From Burkholderia sp. Bp8963 (lineage in GTDB: Bacteria > Pseudomonadota > Gammaproteobacteria > Burkholderiales > Burkholderiaceae): DNA of 64,000 bases. Within the stretch, counting starts at the first letter, position 1; every line of letters begins with the position of its first letter. The notes under the pieces are model-generated. The model made no database searches. It was not told where the DNA came from and saw nothing but the letters and a program-made list of their open reading frames with translations. Positions 24,970 through 34,280 of this stretch are shown here, piece by piece. The stretch covers positions 186,001-250,000 of the forward strand of contig NZ_QTQP01000001.1 of assembly GCF_003854275.1 (NCBI RefSeq), read 5' to 3'. The translations under genes were made by a program, and so were the position numbers.

Positions 24970-26109
24970 ATGAAGTTTTCCCTCATCTACGAAGCCCAGA
25001 CCACCGACGCGTCGCGCGAAGGCGACCACCGCGTGTTCCAGGAGACGGTCGAACAGGCGCTGCTCGCCGAGCAGGTCGGCTTCGACACGGTCTGGTGCGT
25101 CGAGCACACGTCGCTGACCAACTATGCGCACATGAGCGCGCCTGAGACGTTCCTCGCGTACCTCGCCGGCCGCACGACGCGCATCGGCCTGGGCCACGGC
25201 GTCGTCTGCCTGCCGCCGGCGATGAACCATCCGATCAAGGTTGCGGAGCGCGTCGCGCTGCTCGACATCCTGTCGGGCGGCCGCGTGCATTTCGGCGTCG
25301 GCAAGGGCGGCAGCCAGCAGGAGGCGGGCGCGTTCGGCTACGAGCTCGACAAGCTGCAGCCGATGATCGACGAATCGATGTACCTCGTGCCGAAGATGTT
25401 CGTGCAGGACGAAATCGAGCACGACGGCACGTACATCAAGATTCCGAAGCGACCGATCCATCCGAAGCCGTTCCAGGATCCGCACCCGCCGATGTATCTC
25501 GCGTGCACGAACACCGACGCGCTGCTGCGCGCGGGGCAGCGCGGGATGGGTGCGCTCGTGCTCGGCTTCGGCGGCCCGGACGAAGTCGCGAAGAAGAACG
25601 CGATCTACCGCGACGCGTGGGCGACCCGCAAGCCGGAAGACCAGGTCGGCTTCCGCCCGACCCAGCACCTCGCCGCGCTGTGCCCGACGGTCGTGCTCGC
25701 CGACGGCCAGCAGGCCCGCAAGATCGGCATCCGCGGCCAGCGCTACTTCATGGAATCGCTCGCGTACTGGTACACGGGCGGCGAGCGTCCGGACCCGTCG
25801 AAGTGGGGCGACGACCTCGTGCAGGCCGATAGCGGCGAAATGGTGATCCGCTCGCGCTTCGCGTCGGAGGAGGTGGTGGTCGATTTCGCCGATCCGGCGC
25901 TCGCGATGATGAACCCGAACCACGCGTACGGCACGGTGGACGACTGCATCGGCTACGTTGGCCGCCTGCAGGAAGCCGGCGTCGACGAAGTGCTGTTCCT
26001 TTGCCAGATGGGGACGGTGCCGCACGACGCGCAGATGGAGACGATCCGCAACATCGGCGAGCACGTGATTCCGTTCTTCAACCGCGAAGTGCAGCGCAAG
26101 TACGCGTGA
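24970..26109 (+). CDS. Luciferase-like (LLM) flavin monooxygenase
   Basis: A 379-aa TIM-barrel LLM protein: MKFSLIYEAQTT, the flavin/substrate region FDTVWCVEHTSLTNYA, LGHGVVCLPPAMNHPIKVAERVALLD and SGGRVHFGVGKGGS are typical. Members use reduced FMN or F420 to insert oxygen or oxidise substrates. It is the first gene of steroid block 1, before hsaA. None of the characterised core steps needs an LLM enzyme, so it may act on ring substituents, a side chain or a Baeyer-Villiger-type step. Substrate unassigned. HsaB could supply reduced flavin. Confidence 0.8.
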   Translation: MKFSLIYEAQTTDASREGDHRVFQETVEQALLAEQVGFDTVWCVEHTSLTNYAHMSAPETFLAYLAGRTTRIGLGHGVVCLPPAMNHPIKVAERVALLDILSGGRVHFGVGKGGSQQEAGAFGYELDKLQPMIDESMYLVPKMFVQDEIEHDGTYIKIPKRPIHPKPFQDPHPPMYLACTNTDALLRAGQRGMGALVLGFGGPDEVAKKNAIYRDAWATRKPEDQVGFRPTQHLAALCPTVVLADGQQARKIGIRGQRYFMESLAYWYTGGERPDPSKWGDDLVQADSGEMVIRSRFASEEVVVDFADPALAMMNPNHAYGTVDDCIGYVGRLQEAGVDEVLFLCQMGTVPHDAQMETIRNIGEHVIPFFNREVQRKYA

Positions 26110-26204
26110 CGCGCGTGACGCGCGGGGTCGCGCCGGTCGTCCTTTCGGACGATGCGGCGCACGCGCCCCGCGAACACCATCGATCGCAACGACAGGAGAC
26201 ATCC

Positions 26205-27398
26205 GTGCATCGCGATAACGATTCCAACGCCCTGGCCGCCACGCTGATCGCGCGGGCGGAGGAACTGGCCCCGGCGCTCGCCGGGCGGGCCGCGCAGGCA
26301 GAGGCGCAGGGCCGCATTCCGGCCGAGACGGTCGCCGAACTGCAGGCCGCCGGCTTCTTCAAGGTGCTGCAGCCGAAACGCTACGGCGGCTACGAACTCG
26401 ATCCGCAGACTTTCTTCGACATCCAGATGGCGCTCGCGCGTGGCTGCATGTCGACGGCGTGGGTGTACGGCGTCGTCGGCGTGCACAACTGGCAGCTCGC
26501 GCTGTTCGACGAACAGGCGCAGCAGGACGTGTGGGGCGACGATCCGGCGACGCTGATCGCATCGACCTACATGCCGGTCGGCCGCGTGACGCCGGTCGAC
26601 GGCGGCTTCCGGCTGTCCGGCCACTGGAAGTTCTCGAGCGGCAGCGAACTGTGCGACTGGGTGTTCCTCGGCGCGCTGGTGCCGCCGGCGAAGGCGGGCG
26701 AGCCGCCCGAATACCGGACCTTCCTGCTGCCGAAGCACGATTACCGGATCGAGCGTGACTGGGACGTGCTCGGCCTGCGCGCGACGGGCAGCCACGACAT
26801 CGTCGTCGACGACGTGTTCGTGCCCGCGTACCGCACGCACAAGGCCGTCGACGGGATGATGGGCACGAGCCCGGGCCTCGCGATCAACGACGCGCCGCTG
26901 TTCAGGCTGCCGTTCGCGCAGATCTTCGTGCGCGCGGTGTGCACGTCGTGCATCGGCGCGCTGCAGGGCGCGCTCGACGATTTCACGTCGTATGCGGCGA
27001 CGCGCGTATCCACGAACAGCGGCACGAAGACCACCGACGATCCGGGTGCGCAGGGCGCGTGCGCGAACGCGGCGGTCGCGATCGACGAGATGCGCATGCT
27101 GCTCCGGCGCAACTTCGCCGAGCTGATGGCGGCCGCGAACGGCGGCCCGGCCGTGTCGATCGAGCGGCGCGTGCATTTCCGCTACCAGTCGGCGCAGGTC
27201 GCCGAGCGCTGCGCGCAGGCGGCCAACGCGCTGCTGCGCTACGCGGGCGGCAACGGCATCTATCACCGCAATCCGCTGGTGCGGCGCTTCCTCGACCTGC
27301 ATGCGGCGCGCGCGCACTACGCGAACAACGTCGACCGCTTCGGCCAGAACCTCGGCGCGGTGATGCTCGGCCGCGACAACACGGACTTCTTCATCTGA
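26205..27398 (+). CDS. hsaA: 3-HSA hydroxylase, oxygenase component
   Basis: A 397-aa flavin-dependent monooxygenase of the acyl-CoA-dehydrogenase fold. GTG at 26205 has AGGAG upstream. Segments GRIPAETVAELQAAGFFKVLQPKRYGG (given as two parts of one N-terminal helix-loop), LSGHWKFSSGSELCDWVFLGA, and RATGSHDIVVDDVFVP match HsaA/TesA2. It hydroxylates 3-HSA (the aromatised 9,10-seco steroid) at C4 to the catechol DHSA using reduced FMN from HsaB. The partner gene hsaB is two genes downstream. No CoA-binding catalytic Glu is expected in this group. Cytoplasmic. Confidence 0.9.
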   Translation: MHRDNDSNALAATLIARAEELAPALAGRAAQAEAQGRIPAETVAELQAAGFFKVLQPKRYGGYELDPQTFFDIQMALARGCMSTAWVYGVVGVHNWQLALFDEQAQQDVWGDDPATLIASTYMPVGRVTPVDGGFRLSGHWKFSSGSELCDWVFLGALVPPAKAGEPPEYRTFLLPKHDYRIERDWDVLGLRATGSHDIVVDDVFVPAYRTHKAVDGMMGTSPGLAINDAPLFRLPFAQIFVRAVCTSCIGALQGALDDFTSYAATRVSTNSGTKTTDDPGAQGACANAAVAIDEMRMLLRRNFAELMAAANGGPAVSIERRVHFRYQSAQVAERCAQAANALLRYAGGNGIYHRNPLVRRFLDLHAARAHYANNVDRFGQNLGAVMLGRDNTDFFI

Positions 27399-27408
27399 CG
27401 AGGCGGCG

Positions 27409-29169
27409 ATGAACGACGCGCAAGCGCAGCAATACGTATTCGACGTCGTCGTCGTCGGCTCGGGCGCGGGCGGCCTGCTCGCGGCCTGCCGTGCGGCGGA
27501 CCGAGGCCTCTCGGTCGTCGTGATCGAGAAGACCGGGTTGTACGGCGGCACGTCGGCCGTGTCGGGCGGCGGAATCTGGGTGCCGTGCAATCACCACATC
27601 GGCGAGCTCGGCGCGACCGACACGCGCGACGCGGCGCGCAGCTATCTCGACGCATGCACGGCAGGAGCCACGCCCGCCGACAAGCTCGACGCGTATCTCG
27701 ACCGCGCACCGGAGATGCTGCGCTACCTCGAAGCGAAGACGCCGGTGCGTTACCAGGCGCTGCCGAAGTACGCGGACTATTTCCAGAAGCTGCCGGGCGC
27801 GATGCCCGGCTACCGTGCGCTCGATCCGCTGGCGTTTGACGGCGCGCTGCTCGGCGACGAGTTCGAGCGGCTGCGCCCGCCGTCGCCCGGCACGCTGATC
27901 GGCGGCCGCGTCGCGGTTACGTCGAAGGAAGCGCACACGCTGCTGTCGCGCGGCCCGGGCTTCGTGAAGCTCGCGCTCGCGCAGTTCGGCCGCTACTGGC
28001 TCGATCTGCGGATGCGCCGGCACACGCGCCGCGACCGGCGCCTGACGCTCGGCAACGCGCTCGTCGGCGGGCTGCGCCGCGCCTTGCTCGATCGCCACGT
28101 GCCGGTCTGGCTCGACACGCCGATGCGCGACCTGCTCGACGTCGACGGCCGCGTGACCGGCGTGCGCGCGCTGCGCGCGGGCCAGCCGGTGACGATCGCC
28201 GCGCGGCGCGGCGTGATCCTCGCCGCGGGCGGCTTCGAGCGCAACCAGCCGATGCGCGAACGTTACCTGCTGCAGCCGACCCGCGCGCAGTGGAGCGCGA
28301 CGCCGCCGGGAAACACCGGCGACGCGATCGCCGAAGGCCATCGGCTCGGCGGCGCGCTCGCGCTGATGGAACACGTGTGGGGTGCGCCGACGGTCGGCGT
28401 GACGGGCGAGGAGAAGCAGCGCGCGCTGTTCGTCGAACGCAACCTGCCGGGCTGCGTGATCGTCAACCGACTGGGCAGGCGTTTCGTCAACGAAGCCGCG
28501 CCGTATTCGGAATTCGTGCCGGCGATGTACCGCGACCACGCGCGCACCGGCGCGAACGTGCCGGCCTGGATCGTGTTCGACGCGCGGTTTCGCCGCAAGT
28601 ATCCGTGCGGGCCGATCATGCCGGCATCGATGATGCCCGATGCGAGGATTCCCGACGCGCTACGCGACGTGCTCGTGAAGGCCGACACGGTCGATGCGCT
28701 CGCCGCGCGGATCGGCGTCGATGCGGCCGGCCTGCGCGACACGCTGCGCGACATCGCGCGCTACGCGGCGACCGGCGTCGACGAGGCATTCGGCAAGGGC
28801 GACAACCTGTTCGATACCTACTACGGCGATCCGCAGGTCAAGCCGAACCCGTGCCTCGCGCCGATCGACGAGGCGCCGTTCTATGCGGTGCGGATCGACG
28901 CGGGCGACATCGGCACGAAGGGCGGGCTCGTCACCGACGCGCTGGCCCGCGTGCTGCGCGACGACGGCGCCGTGATCGACGGCCTCTACGCGATCGGCAA
29001 CACGAGCGCATCGGTGATGGGCGCGAGCTATCCGGGCGCGGGCTCGACGCTTGGTCCGGCGATGACCTTCGGCTTCATCGCCGCCGACCACCTGGCCGCG
29101 CAGGCGGCCGACGCCACCGGCCGGACCGGCCGGCCATCCACGACAGAACTTGACGGAGTCAGACCATGA
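27409..29169 (+). CDS. kstD: 3-ketosteroid delta1-dehydrogenase
   Basis: A 586-aa FAD enzyme. The Rossmann motif VVGSGAGGLLAA is at residues 13-24, then GLYGGTSAVSGGGIWVP. The active-site regions NEAAPYSEF and the C-terminal GNTSASVMGASYPGAG (tyrosine and glycine of the catalytic motif), followed by STLGPAMTFGFIAA, match KstD/TesH. It removes hydrogens from C1-C2 of 3-ketosteroids; with KshAB this opens ring B. The delta4-(5alpha)-dehydrogenase relatives are close, so that specificity is not excluded. The stop overlaps the hsaB start (ATGA). Confidence 0.9.
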   Translation: MNDAQAQQYVFDVVVVGSGAGGLLAACRAADRGLSVVVIEKTGLYGGTSAVSGGGIWVPCNHHIGELGATDTRDAARSYLDACTAGATPADKLDAYLDRAPEMLRYLEAKTPVRYQALPKYADYFQKLPGAMPGYRALDPLAFDGALLGDEFERLRPPSPGTLIGGRVAVTSKEAHTLLSRGPGFVKLALAQFGRYWLDLRMRRHTRRDRRLTLGNALVGGLRRALLDRHVPVWLDTPMRDLLDVDGRVTGVRALRAGQPVTIAARRGVILAAGGFERNQPMRERYLLQPTRAQWSATPPGNTGDAIAEGHRLGGALALMEHVWGAPTVGVTGEEKQRALFVERNLPGCVIVNRLGRRFVNEAAPYSEFVPAMYRDHARTGANVPAWIVFDARFRRKYPCGPIMPASMMPDARIPDALRDVLVKADTVDALAARIGVDAAGLRDTLRDIARYAATGVDEAFGKGDNLFDTYYGDPQVKPNPCLAPIDEAPFYAVRIDAGDIGTKGGLVTDALARVLRDDGAVIDGLYAIGNTSASVMGASYPGAGSTLGPAMTFGFIAADHLAAQAADATGRTGRPSTTELDGVRP

Positions 29170-29684
29170 CCGATCTCACCACCCATCCGCTGCGCACGGA
29201 CATGCTGCTCGCGATGCGCCGCCTCGCGCGCTCGGTCACGGTCATCAGCAGCATGCATGGCGGCCGCCGCTACTCGATGTCCGCGACCGCGGTCGATTCG
29301 CTGTCGACCGAGCCGCCGTCGCTGCTGATCTGCATCAACCGCAGCGCGTCGCTGTACCCGCCGCTCGACGTGGGCGCGGCGTTTTGCGTGAACGTGCTGT
29401 CCGCACGGCACGAAGGCATCGCGATCGACTGCAGCGGCCGCCTGAAGGGCGAAGCGCGCTTCACGACCGGCGACTGGAAGACGTCCGCGCTCGGCGTGCC
29501 GTATCTGCACGACTCGCAGGCGAGCCTCGTCTGCGAGCAGGACGGCCGCTTCGAATACGGCACGCATACGGTATTCATCGGGCGCATCAAGGAGGTGCTG
29601 ATGAGCGGCGATGTCGATCCGCTCGTTTACCTCGACGGCGCGTACACGACACCTGGCGCGCCCGCGAGCCGCGCGGCCGCGTGA
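29166..29684 (+). CDS. hsaB: 3-HSA hydroxylase, flavin reductase component
   Basis: A 172-aa flavin-reductase-like domain: LARSVTVISSMHGG, SMSATAVDSLSTEPPSLLICI, and the GRLKGEARF segment are typical of HpaC/HsaB. It reduces FMN with NADH and hands it to HsaA. Translationally coupled to kstD by a 4-base overlap, in one operon with hsaA. Matches TesA1 of Comamonas in size. Confidence 0.9.
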   Translation: MTDLTTHPLRTDMLLAMRRLARSVTVISSMHGGRRYSMSATAVDSLSTEPPSLLICINRSASLYPPLDVGAAFCVNVLSARHEGIAIDCSGRLKGEARFTTGDWKTSALGVPYLHDSQASLVCEQDGRFEYGTHTVFIGRIKEVLMSGDVDPLVYLDGAYTTPGAPASRAAA

Positions 29685-29718
29685 GCCCCGCGTTTCACCG
29701 ACACGGAAGACACGAAAC

Positions 29719-29874
29719 ATGGCAGACAGATTGAACGGCAGGATCGCGATCGTCACGGGCGCGGCGAGCGGCGTCGGCACGGCAACCGCCGCGCGCTTCG
29801 TCAACGGCAGCGAATACCGGATCGCCAACGGTCGACTCGGTCACCCCGGTCAACTCATCACGGGCGTCGCCTGA
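29719..29874 (+). pseudogene. SDR remnant (N-terminal fragment, 51 codons)
   Basis: The frame begins exactly like a short-chain dehydrogenase (ADRLNGRIAIVTGAASGVG, the TGxxxGxG cofactor motif) but after about 27 codons passes to unrelated residues and stops. An SDR needs about 250 residues with a YxxxK active site, so most of the gene is deleted. It sits between hsaB and kshB, where an intact SDR would have acted in the pathway (for example a hydroxysteroid dehydrogenase). Confidence 0.65.
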
Positions 29875-29885
29875 GGAGCCTTGTC

Positions 29886-30986
29886 ATGGACGATTCGCGC
29901 TTCCACCGGCTGACCGTTGCCGCCGTGATCGCCGAAAGCGACGACGCCTGCTCGTTCGTGTTCGACGTGCCGGCCGCGCTGCGCGACGCATTCGCGTACC
30001 GGCCCGGGCAGTTCCTGACGCTGAACGTGCCGTGCGGCGACACCGTGGCCGCGCGCTGCTATTCGCTGTCGAGCGCGCCGGGCATCGATGCCGCGCCGAA
30101 GATCACCGTCAAGCGCGTGCGCGACGGCCGTGCGTCGAACTGGCTGTGCGACCGCGTGCGCGCGGGCGACGCGCTCGACGTGCTACCGCCCGCCGGCGTC
30201 TTCACGCCGCGCACGCTCGACGCCGACCTGCTGCTGTTTGCGGGCGGCAGCGGCGTCACGCCCGTGCTGTCGATCCTGAAATCCGCGCTCGTGCACGGGC
30301 GCGGGATGCTGACGCTGATCTACGCGAACCGCGATGAACGCTCGGTGATCTTCCGCGACGAGCTGCAGCAGCTCGCACAGCGCCATCCGGGCCGATTGCG
30401 CGTGGTCCACTGGCTCGACAGCGTGCAGGGCGTGCCGCAGCAGCGGCACCTGGAGGAGCTCGCGCGGCCGTTCAGCCAGCAGGAGACGTTCATCTGCGGG
30501 CCCGCGCTGTTCATGGAGAACGCGCTCGCCGCGATGCTCGGGCTCGGGCTGCCGAGGTCGCGCGTGCACGTCGAGCGTTTCGCGTCGCTGCCGGACGCGA
30601 CGAACGCGACGAACGCAGGGAACACGGCGAACGCGAAGCCGGACGACGCGGCGGCCGATGGCAGCTTCGCCGGCATCGGTATCGGCGACCGCATCGGTGA
30701 CGGCACGTGTGCCGCTGCGATCGAGACCGTGCTCGACGGCGCGTCGTTCGCGTTCGACAGCCAGCCGGGCGAAACGCTGCTCGACGCGATGCTGCGCGCG
30801 GGGGTATCGGCGCCGAACTCGTGCCGGATGGGGCAATGCGGCGCGTGCATGTGCCGGATCGAATGCGGCGAGGTCGCGCTCGACGGCAACCACGTGCTCG
30901 ACGAGGACGAACTCGCGGCGGGCTGGACGCTCGCGTGCTGCGCGAAACCCGCGAGCGATGCGCTGCGGGTCGTATTTCCCGATTGA
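29886..30986 (+). CDS. kshB: 3-ketosteroid 9alpha-hydroxylase, reductase component
   Basis: A 366-aa FNR-type reductase. FAD domain: RPGQFLTLNV and RCYSLSSAPG (RxYS motif, about 56-65). NAD domain: LLFAGGSGVTPVLSIL and TFICGPALFMEN. C-terminal plant-type 2Fe-2S ferredoxin with CRMGQCGACMC and a later LACC cysteine, giving the C-x4-C-x2-C...C pattern. It passes electrons from NADH to KshA. The linker (about residues 238-272) is low-complexity with repeats of Asn-Ala-Thr/Gly. GGAG-like site before the ATG. The oxygenase gene lies 25 kb away at 55.1 kb. Confidence 0.9.
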   Translation: MDDSRFHRLTVAAVIAESDDACSFVFDVPAALRDAFAYRPGQFLTLNVPCGDTVAARCYSLSSAPGIDAAPKITVKRVRDGRASNWLCDRVRAGDALDVLPPAGVFTPRTLDADLLLFAGGSGVTPVLSILKSALVHGRGMLTLIYANRDERSVIFRDELQQLAQRHPGRLRVVHWLDSVQGVPQQRHLEELARPFSQQETFICGPALFMENALAAMLGLGLPRSRVHVERFASLPDATNATNAGNTANAKPDDAAADGSFAGIGIGDRIGDGTCAAAIETVLDGASFAFDSQPGETLLDAMLRAGVSAPNSCRMGQCGACMCRIECGEVALDGNHVLDEDELAAGWTLACCAKPASDALRVVFPD

Positions 30987-31033
30987 GCCGCGCAGCGCCA
31001 CGTGCGCGGGCGGCATTCCTTGCGACCACGACA

Positions 31034-32617
31034 ATGACGGACAACCAAACCTTGACCACCCCCGCGCTGATCGCGCGGGCCGCCGCGCGCCACGGCGCGC
31101 ACCCGGCAATCGAATCGGAGCAGGGCCGGCTCACCTATGCGGAGCTCGACGCGGCGCGGCTCGAAGCGGCGCGCGCGCTGCTCGCGAGCGGCATCGAGCC
31201 AGGCGACCGGGTCGCGATCTGGGCGCCGAACCTGCCGCTGTGGATCGTCGCCGCGCTCGCGATCCACACGGCCGGCGCGGTGCTCGTGCCGGTCAACACG
31301 CGGATGAAGGGGATGGAGGTCGGCGGCATCCTGCACGACAGCGGCGCGCGCCTGCTGTTCTGCTGCGGCACGTTCCTCGGCGATTCGTATCCGGCGATGC
31401 TCGGGCCGCACCGGCCGGCGACGCTCGAACGCATCGTCGTGTTCGACGGCGAACCGCCCAGCGGCCCGCATGACGAGACCTGGAACGCTTTTGCCGCGCG
31501 CGCCGCACAGGTTCCGCTCGATGCGGTCCGCGCGCGGGAGGCGGGCGTGACGCCCGACACCGTGATGGACCTGATGTTCACGTCCGGCACCACGGGCCGT
31601 CCGAAAGGCGTGATGACCGTGCACGGCCAGAACCTGCGTGCCGCGCAGGACTGGGCGCGCATCACGGGCGTGCGCGAGGACGACCGCTATCTGATCGTGA
31701 ACCCGTTCTTCCATACGTTCGGCTACAAGGCCGGCTGGCTCGCCGCGCTGTCGAGCGGCGCGACGGTGCTGCCGCATCTCGTGTTCCAGCCCAACGACGT
31801 GCTGCGCCGCGTCGCCGACGAGCGCGTGTCGGTGCTGCCCGGGCCGCCGACGCTGTACTACGCGCTGCTCGATGCACCGGAACGCGGCACGCGCGACCTG
31901 TCGTCGCTGCGGATCGCGGTGACCGGTGCGGCGGCGATCGCGCCGAGCCTGATCGAACGGATGCGCGCGGAACTCGGTTTCGAGACCGTGCTGACCGGTT
32001 ACGGGCTCACCGAGTCGTGCGGCTTTGCGACGTTGTGCCGGCACGGCGACGATGCGCAGACGGTCGCGTCGACGTCCGGCCGGCCGATGCGCGACGTCGA
32101 GGTCCGCATTGCCGGGCCGGGCGGCGTCGCGCTCGGGCCGGACGAGACGGGCGAGATCTGGGTGCGCGGCTACAACGTGATGCGCGGCTACTTCAACCAG
32201 CCCGACGCGACGCGCGACGCGGTCGACGCTGACGGCTGGCTGCATACCGGCGATCTCGGCTGCGTCGACGCGAACGGCAACCTGAAGATCACCGACCGGA
32301 TCAAGGACATGTTCATCGTCGGCGGCTTCAACTGCTATCCGGCGGAGATCGAGCGGCTGTTCGGCGCGCATCCGGCGATCGCGCAGGTCGCGCTGATCGG
32401 CGTGCCGGACCCGCGGCTCGGCGAGGTCGGGCACGCTTACGTGGTGCTGCGGCCCGGCATGCGGCTCGACGCGGACGAACTGAACGACTGGGCGCGGCAC
32501 AACATGGCCAATTACAAGGTGCCGCGCCATTATTCGTTCGTCGACCGGCTGCCGACGAGCGCGGCCGGGAAGGTGCTCAAGTATCAGTTGCGGGCGACGT
32601 CCGATGCGGTGGGGTGA
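31034..32617 (+). CDS. fadD3: HIP-CoA ligase (acyl-CoA synthetase)
   Basis: A 527-aa ANL adenylating enzyme. The P-loop-like LMFTSGTTGRPKGVM, TGYGLTESCG, the GWLHTGDLG motif, and the C-terminal catalytic lysine in TSAAGKVLKYQL are all present. FadD3 activates the C/D-ring metabolite HIP (the methylhexahydroindanedione propanoate) to its CoA ester. It lies with hsaA, kstD and kshB, consistent with this role; other steroid-acid ligases are similar. The start at 31034 is chosen from the family N-terminus. It converges with the acyltransferase gene. Confidence 0.85.
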   Translation: MTDNQTLTTPALIARAAARHGAHPAIESEQGRLTYAELDAARLEAARALLASGIEPGDRVAIWAPNLPLWIVAALAIHTAGAVLVPVNTRMKGMEVGGILHDSGARLLFCCGTFLGDSYPAMLGPHRPATLERIVVFDGEPPSGPHDETWNAFAARAAQVPLDAVRAREAGVTPDTVMDLMFTSGTTGRPKGVMTVHGQNLRAAQDWARITGVREDDRYLIVNPFFHTFGYKAGWLAALSSGATVLPHLVFQPNDVLRRVADERVSVLPGPPTLYYALLDAPERGTRDLSSLRIAVTGAAAIAPSLIERMRAELGFETVLTGYGLTESCGFATLCRHGDDAQTVASTSGRPMRDVEVRIAGPGGVALGPDETGEIWVRGYNVMRGYFNQPDATRDAVDADGWLHTGDLGCVDANGNLKITDRIKDMFIVGGFNCYPAEIERLFGAHPAIAQVALIGVPDPRLGEVGHAYVVLRPGMRLDADELNDWARHNMANYKVPRHYSFVDRLPTSAAGKVLKYQLRATSDAVG

Positions 32618-32711
32618 CGCCGCGTGCGGTGGATGCGCCGGGGTGCGGCGCGATGGGGGGCGATGGGCGTCGATGTACGGCGGCGATCGCCGCACGCCGA
32701 GCGCGCGGGTT

Positions 32712-33812
32712 TCAGTCGGTCACGACCTGCGGTGCACGCTCCCGGAAGCGATCGGCCCAGCTGTAGAAGCGCGCGCGGAAGGGCACCTCGACGGCCACGT
32801 GCACCATGTGCGTGATCGCGAAGGTGATCAGCAGGAACACCCCAATCCAGGCTGCTTGCGCGGCAAACGAACGTTGCACATTGACGACGCTGCCGAACGC
32901 TTCCAGGAACGCGGCGTGGATCAGGTACAGCGGATAGGAGACGCGGCCGAGATATTGGAACGGCCGCTTGCTGAACAGCTCGGCAACCGGGCCGCAGTCC
33001 TCCGTCAATGACGCGATCAGCGCGACGAACACGACCGGCGCCGCGAGCGCGAGGCCCGGCACCCGGTCGGCGTACGTGACGAAGGCAACCGACATGGCCA
33101 GCGTCGCGATCTGGGCGGCGCGCCCTCGCAGCGCACGGAACACGTGCGCGCCACGGTATTCCGCGATCAACGTCCCGCCAAAGAACCCCACCAGGCAACG
33201 CGCCCACCCGTAGCTGTACGTCATGTCGAAGCAAGTTGCGGTCTGCAAGCAGTGCGACGATCCGATAGACACCCGGATCGCGAGTGCGTATCCCGCCACT
33301 GCGATCGCCGCAAACGCGGCGACGCGCGCCTTCCCGCGTAGCGCCACGCACATCGCGCCGAACAAAAGATAGACGTAGAACTCGTCGCCGGCTGACCATG
33401 CCGATCCGTTGCCGATGTAGCGATCGAACAGGTTCAGGCCTTGTGACATCGTGACAAGCGACAGGAGTTCGGTGGGCGTCGGCACGTCGAGCGGCTGGTA
33501 GTGGCCTGCTCGCGTCATTGCGGCGAGCAAGCTGTCCGTGACCATGTATTGGATCGCCGTGGCGACGATGAAGACCGGCCAGATGCGCCCGAAGCGCCGA
33601 ACGATGAACGATCGCGCGTCTGCCGGGTTGTCGAGCTTGCGGCTGTATGCCGAACTGATCACAAACCCGCTCAGCACGAAAAACAGGTCCACGGCGAGAT
33701 AGCCGTTTCGGGCGAGTCCGAGCCAGGACACCCAGAAATGCGCGTGATAGAAAACGACCAGCAACGCGGCGGCACCCCGCAACCCCTCAAGGCTGAGATT
33801 GGTCGTTCTCAT
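32712..33812 (-). CDS. Acyltransferase 3 (OafA/YrhL-like) membrane protein
   Basis: A 366-aa integral membrane acyltransferase with about ten hydrophobic segments. The signature LEGLRGAAALLVVFYHAHFW and FFVLSGFVIS, with active-site-like His/Arg residues (RRFGRIWPVFI), identifies the family. It O-acetylates or otherwise acylates sugars of LPS, exopolysaccharide or Nod factors in the cytoplasmic membrane. Codon use is less GC-biased than the neighbouring steroid genes. It starts the accessory insertion that splits the steroid locus. Target unknown. Confidence 0.88.
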   Translation of the reverse strand: MRTTNLSLEGLRGAAALLVVFYHAHFWVSWLGLARNGYLAVDLFFVLSGFVISSAYSRKLDNPADARSFIVRRFGRIWPVFIVATAIQYMVTDSLLAAMTRAGHYQPLDVPTPTELLSLVTMSQGLNLFDRYIGNGSAWSAGDEFYVYLLFGAMCVALRGKARVAAFAAIAVAGYALAIRVSIGSSHCLQTATCFDMTYSYGWARCLVGFFGGTLIAEYRGAHVFRALRGRAAQIATLAMSVAFVTYADRVPGLALAAPVVFVALIASLTEDCGPVAELFSKRPFQYLGRVSYPLYLIHAAFLEAFGSVVNVQRSFAAQAAWIGVFLLITFAITHMVHVAVEVPFRARFYSWADRFRERAPQVVTD

Positions 33813-33902
33813 CGTCTGTCCCCGTCCGCTTTGGTATTTCTGCTTCGTGGTCTGATTTATATCGGATAAGCGAGGCGTCCTCAAAGCCCCATAGGGAAAG
33901 TC

Positions 33903-34151
33903 ATGATCTCGATTTCGGAGCCGGTCCGCACGCTGCTGTTCGGGTTCAACGGCAACCGGCGAGAAAGTCTGTCGGAGCGGCCCGCACCACGGTTCGATCA
34001 GGTCTGGATCGACGAGATGATGAAGGTGCTGGCGTTCAGGCTCTGGGGCAAGGCCGAGGACGTTGGCCGAACGGCTGTCTTCCTCGCCTTCGGCGACGCG
34101 GCTTACATTACCGGACAGCAATTCAATGTGTCTGGTGGGTACGGCATCTAG
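33903..34151 (+). pseudogene. SDR C-terminal fragment
   Basis: An 82-codon frame. The last about 35 residues (WGKAEDVGRTAVFLAFGD, then ITGQQFNVSGGYGI) are the classic C-terminus of a short-chain dehydrogenase, preceded by non-homologous sequence. No cofactor motif or YxxxK is present, so it is a broken gene. The earlier N-terminal fragment at 29.7 kb is not adjacent; the two need not come from one gene. Confidence 0.6.
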
Positions 34152-34215
34152 CCGCTGCACGCAACGTCCGTGATCCACCGACGCTAACCGGGACCCTCGC
34201 TGCCGGGGCTGCGCT

Positions 34216-34262
34216 GATAGCAATGCTTGCAATTTGCATGCGTGCTGCTATCATTGATAGCA
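34216..34262. promoter_or_regulatory. Toxin-antitoxin operator (three half-sites)
   Basis: TGCTATC-ATT-GATAGCA at 34246-34262 is a perfect inverted repeat. A third copy of the half-site, GATAGCAAT, stands at 34216-34224 and recurs at 34256-34264. The array lies just upstream of the ribbon-helix-helix antitoxin gene, as expected for autoregulation by an antitoxin-toxin complex. Confidence 0.6.
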
Positions 34263-34280
34263 ATCTGACTGGAGGGGCAT

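Noticed and set aside
29719..34151. The two SDR fragments as halves of one gene split by the insertion
   Set aside because: The N-terminal piece lies 4 kb before the insertion, with kshB and fadD3 between, and neither fragment ends where the other begins. Two independent remnants are more likely.
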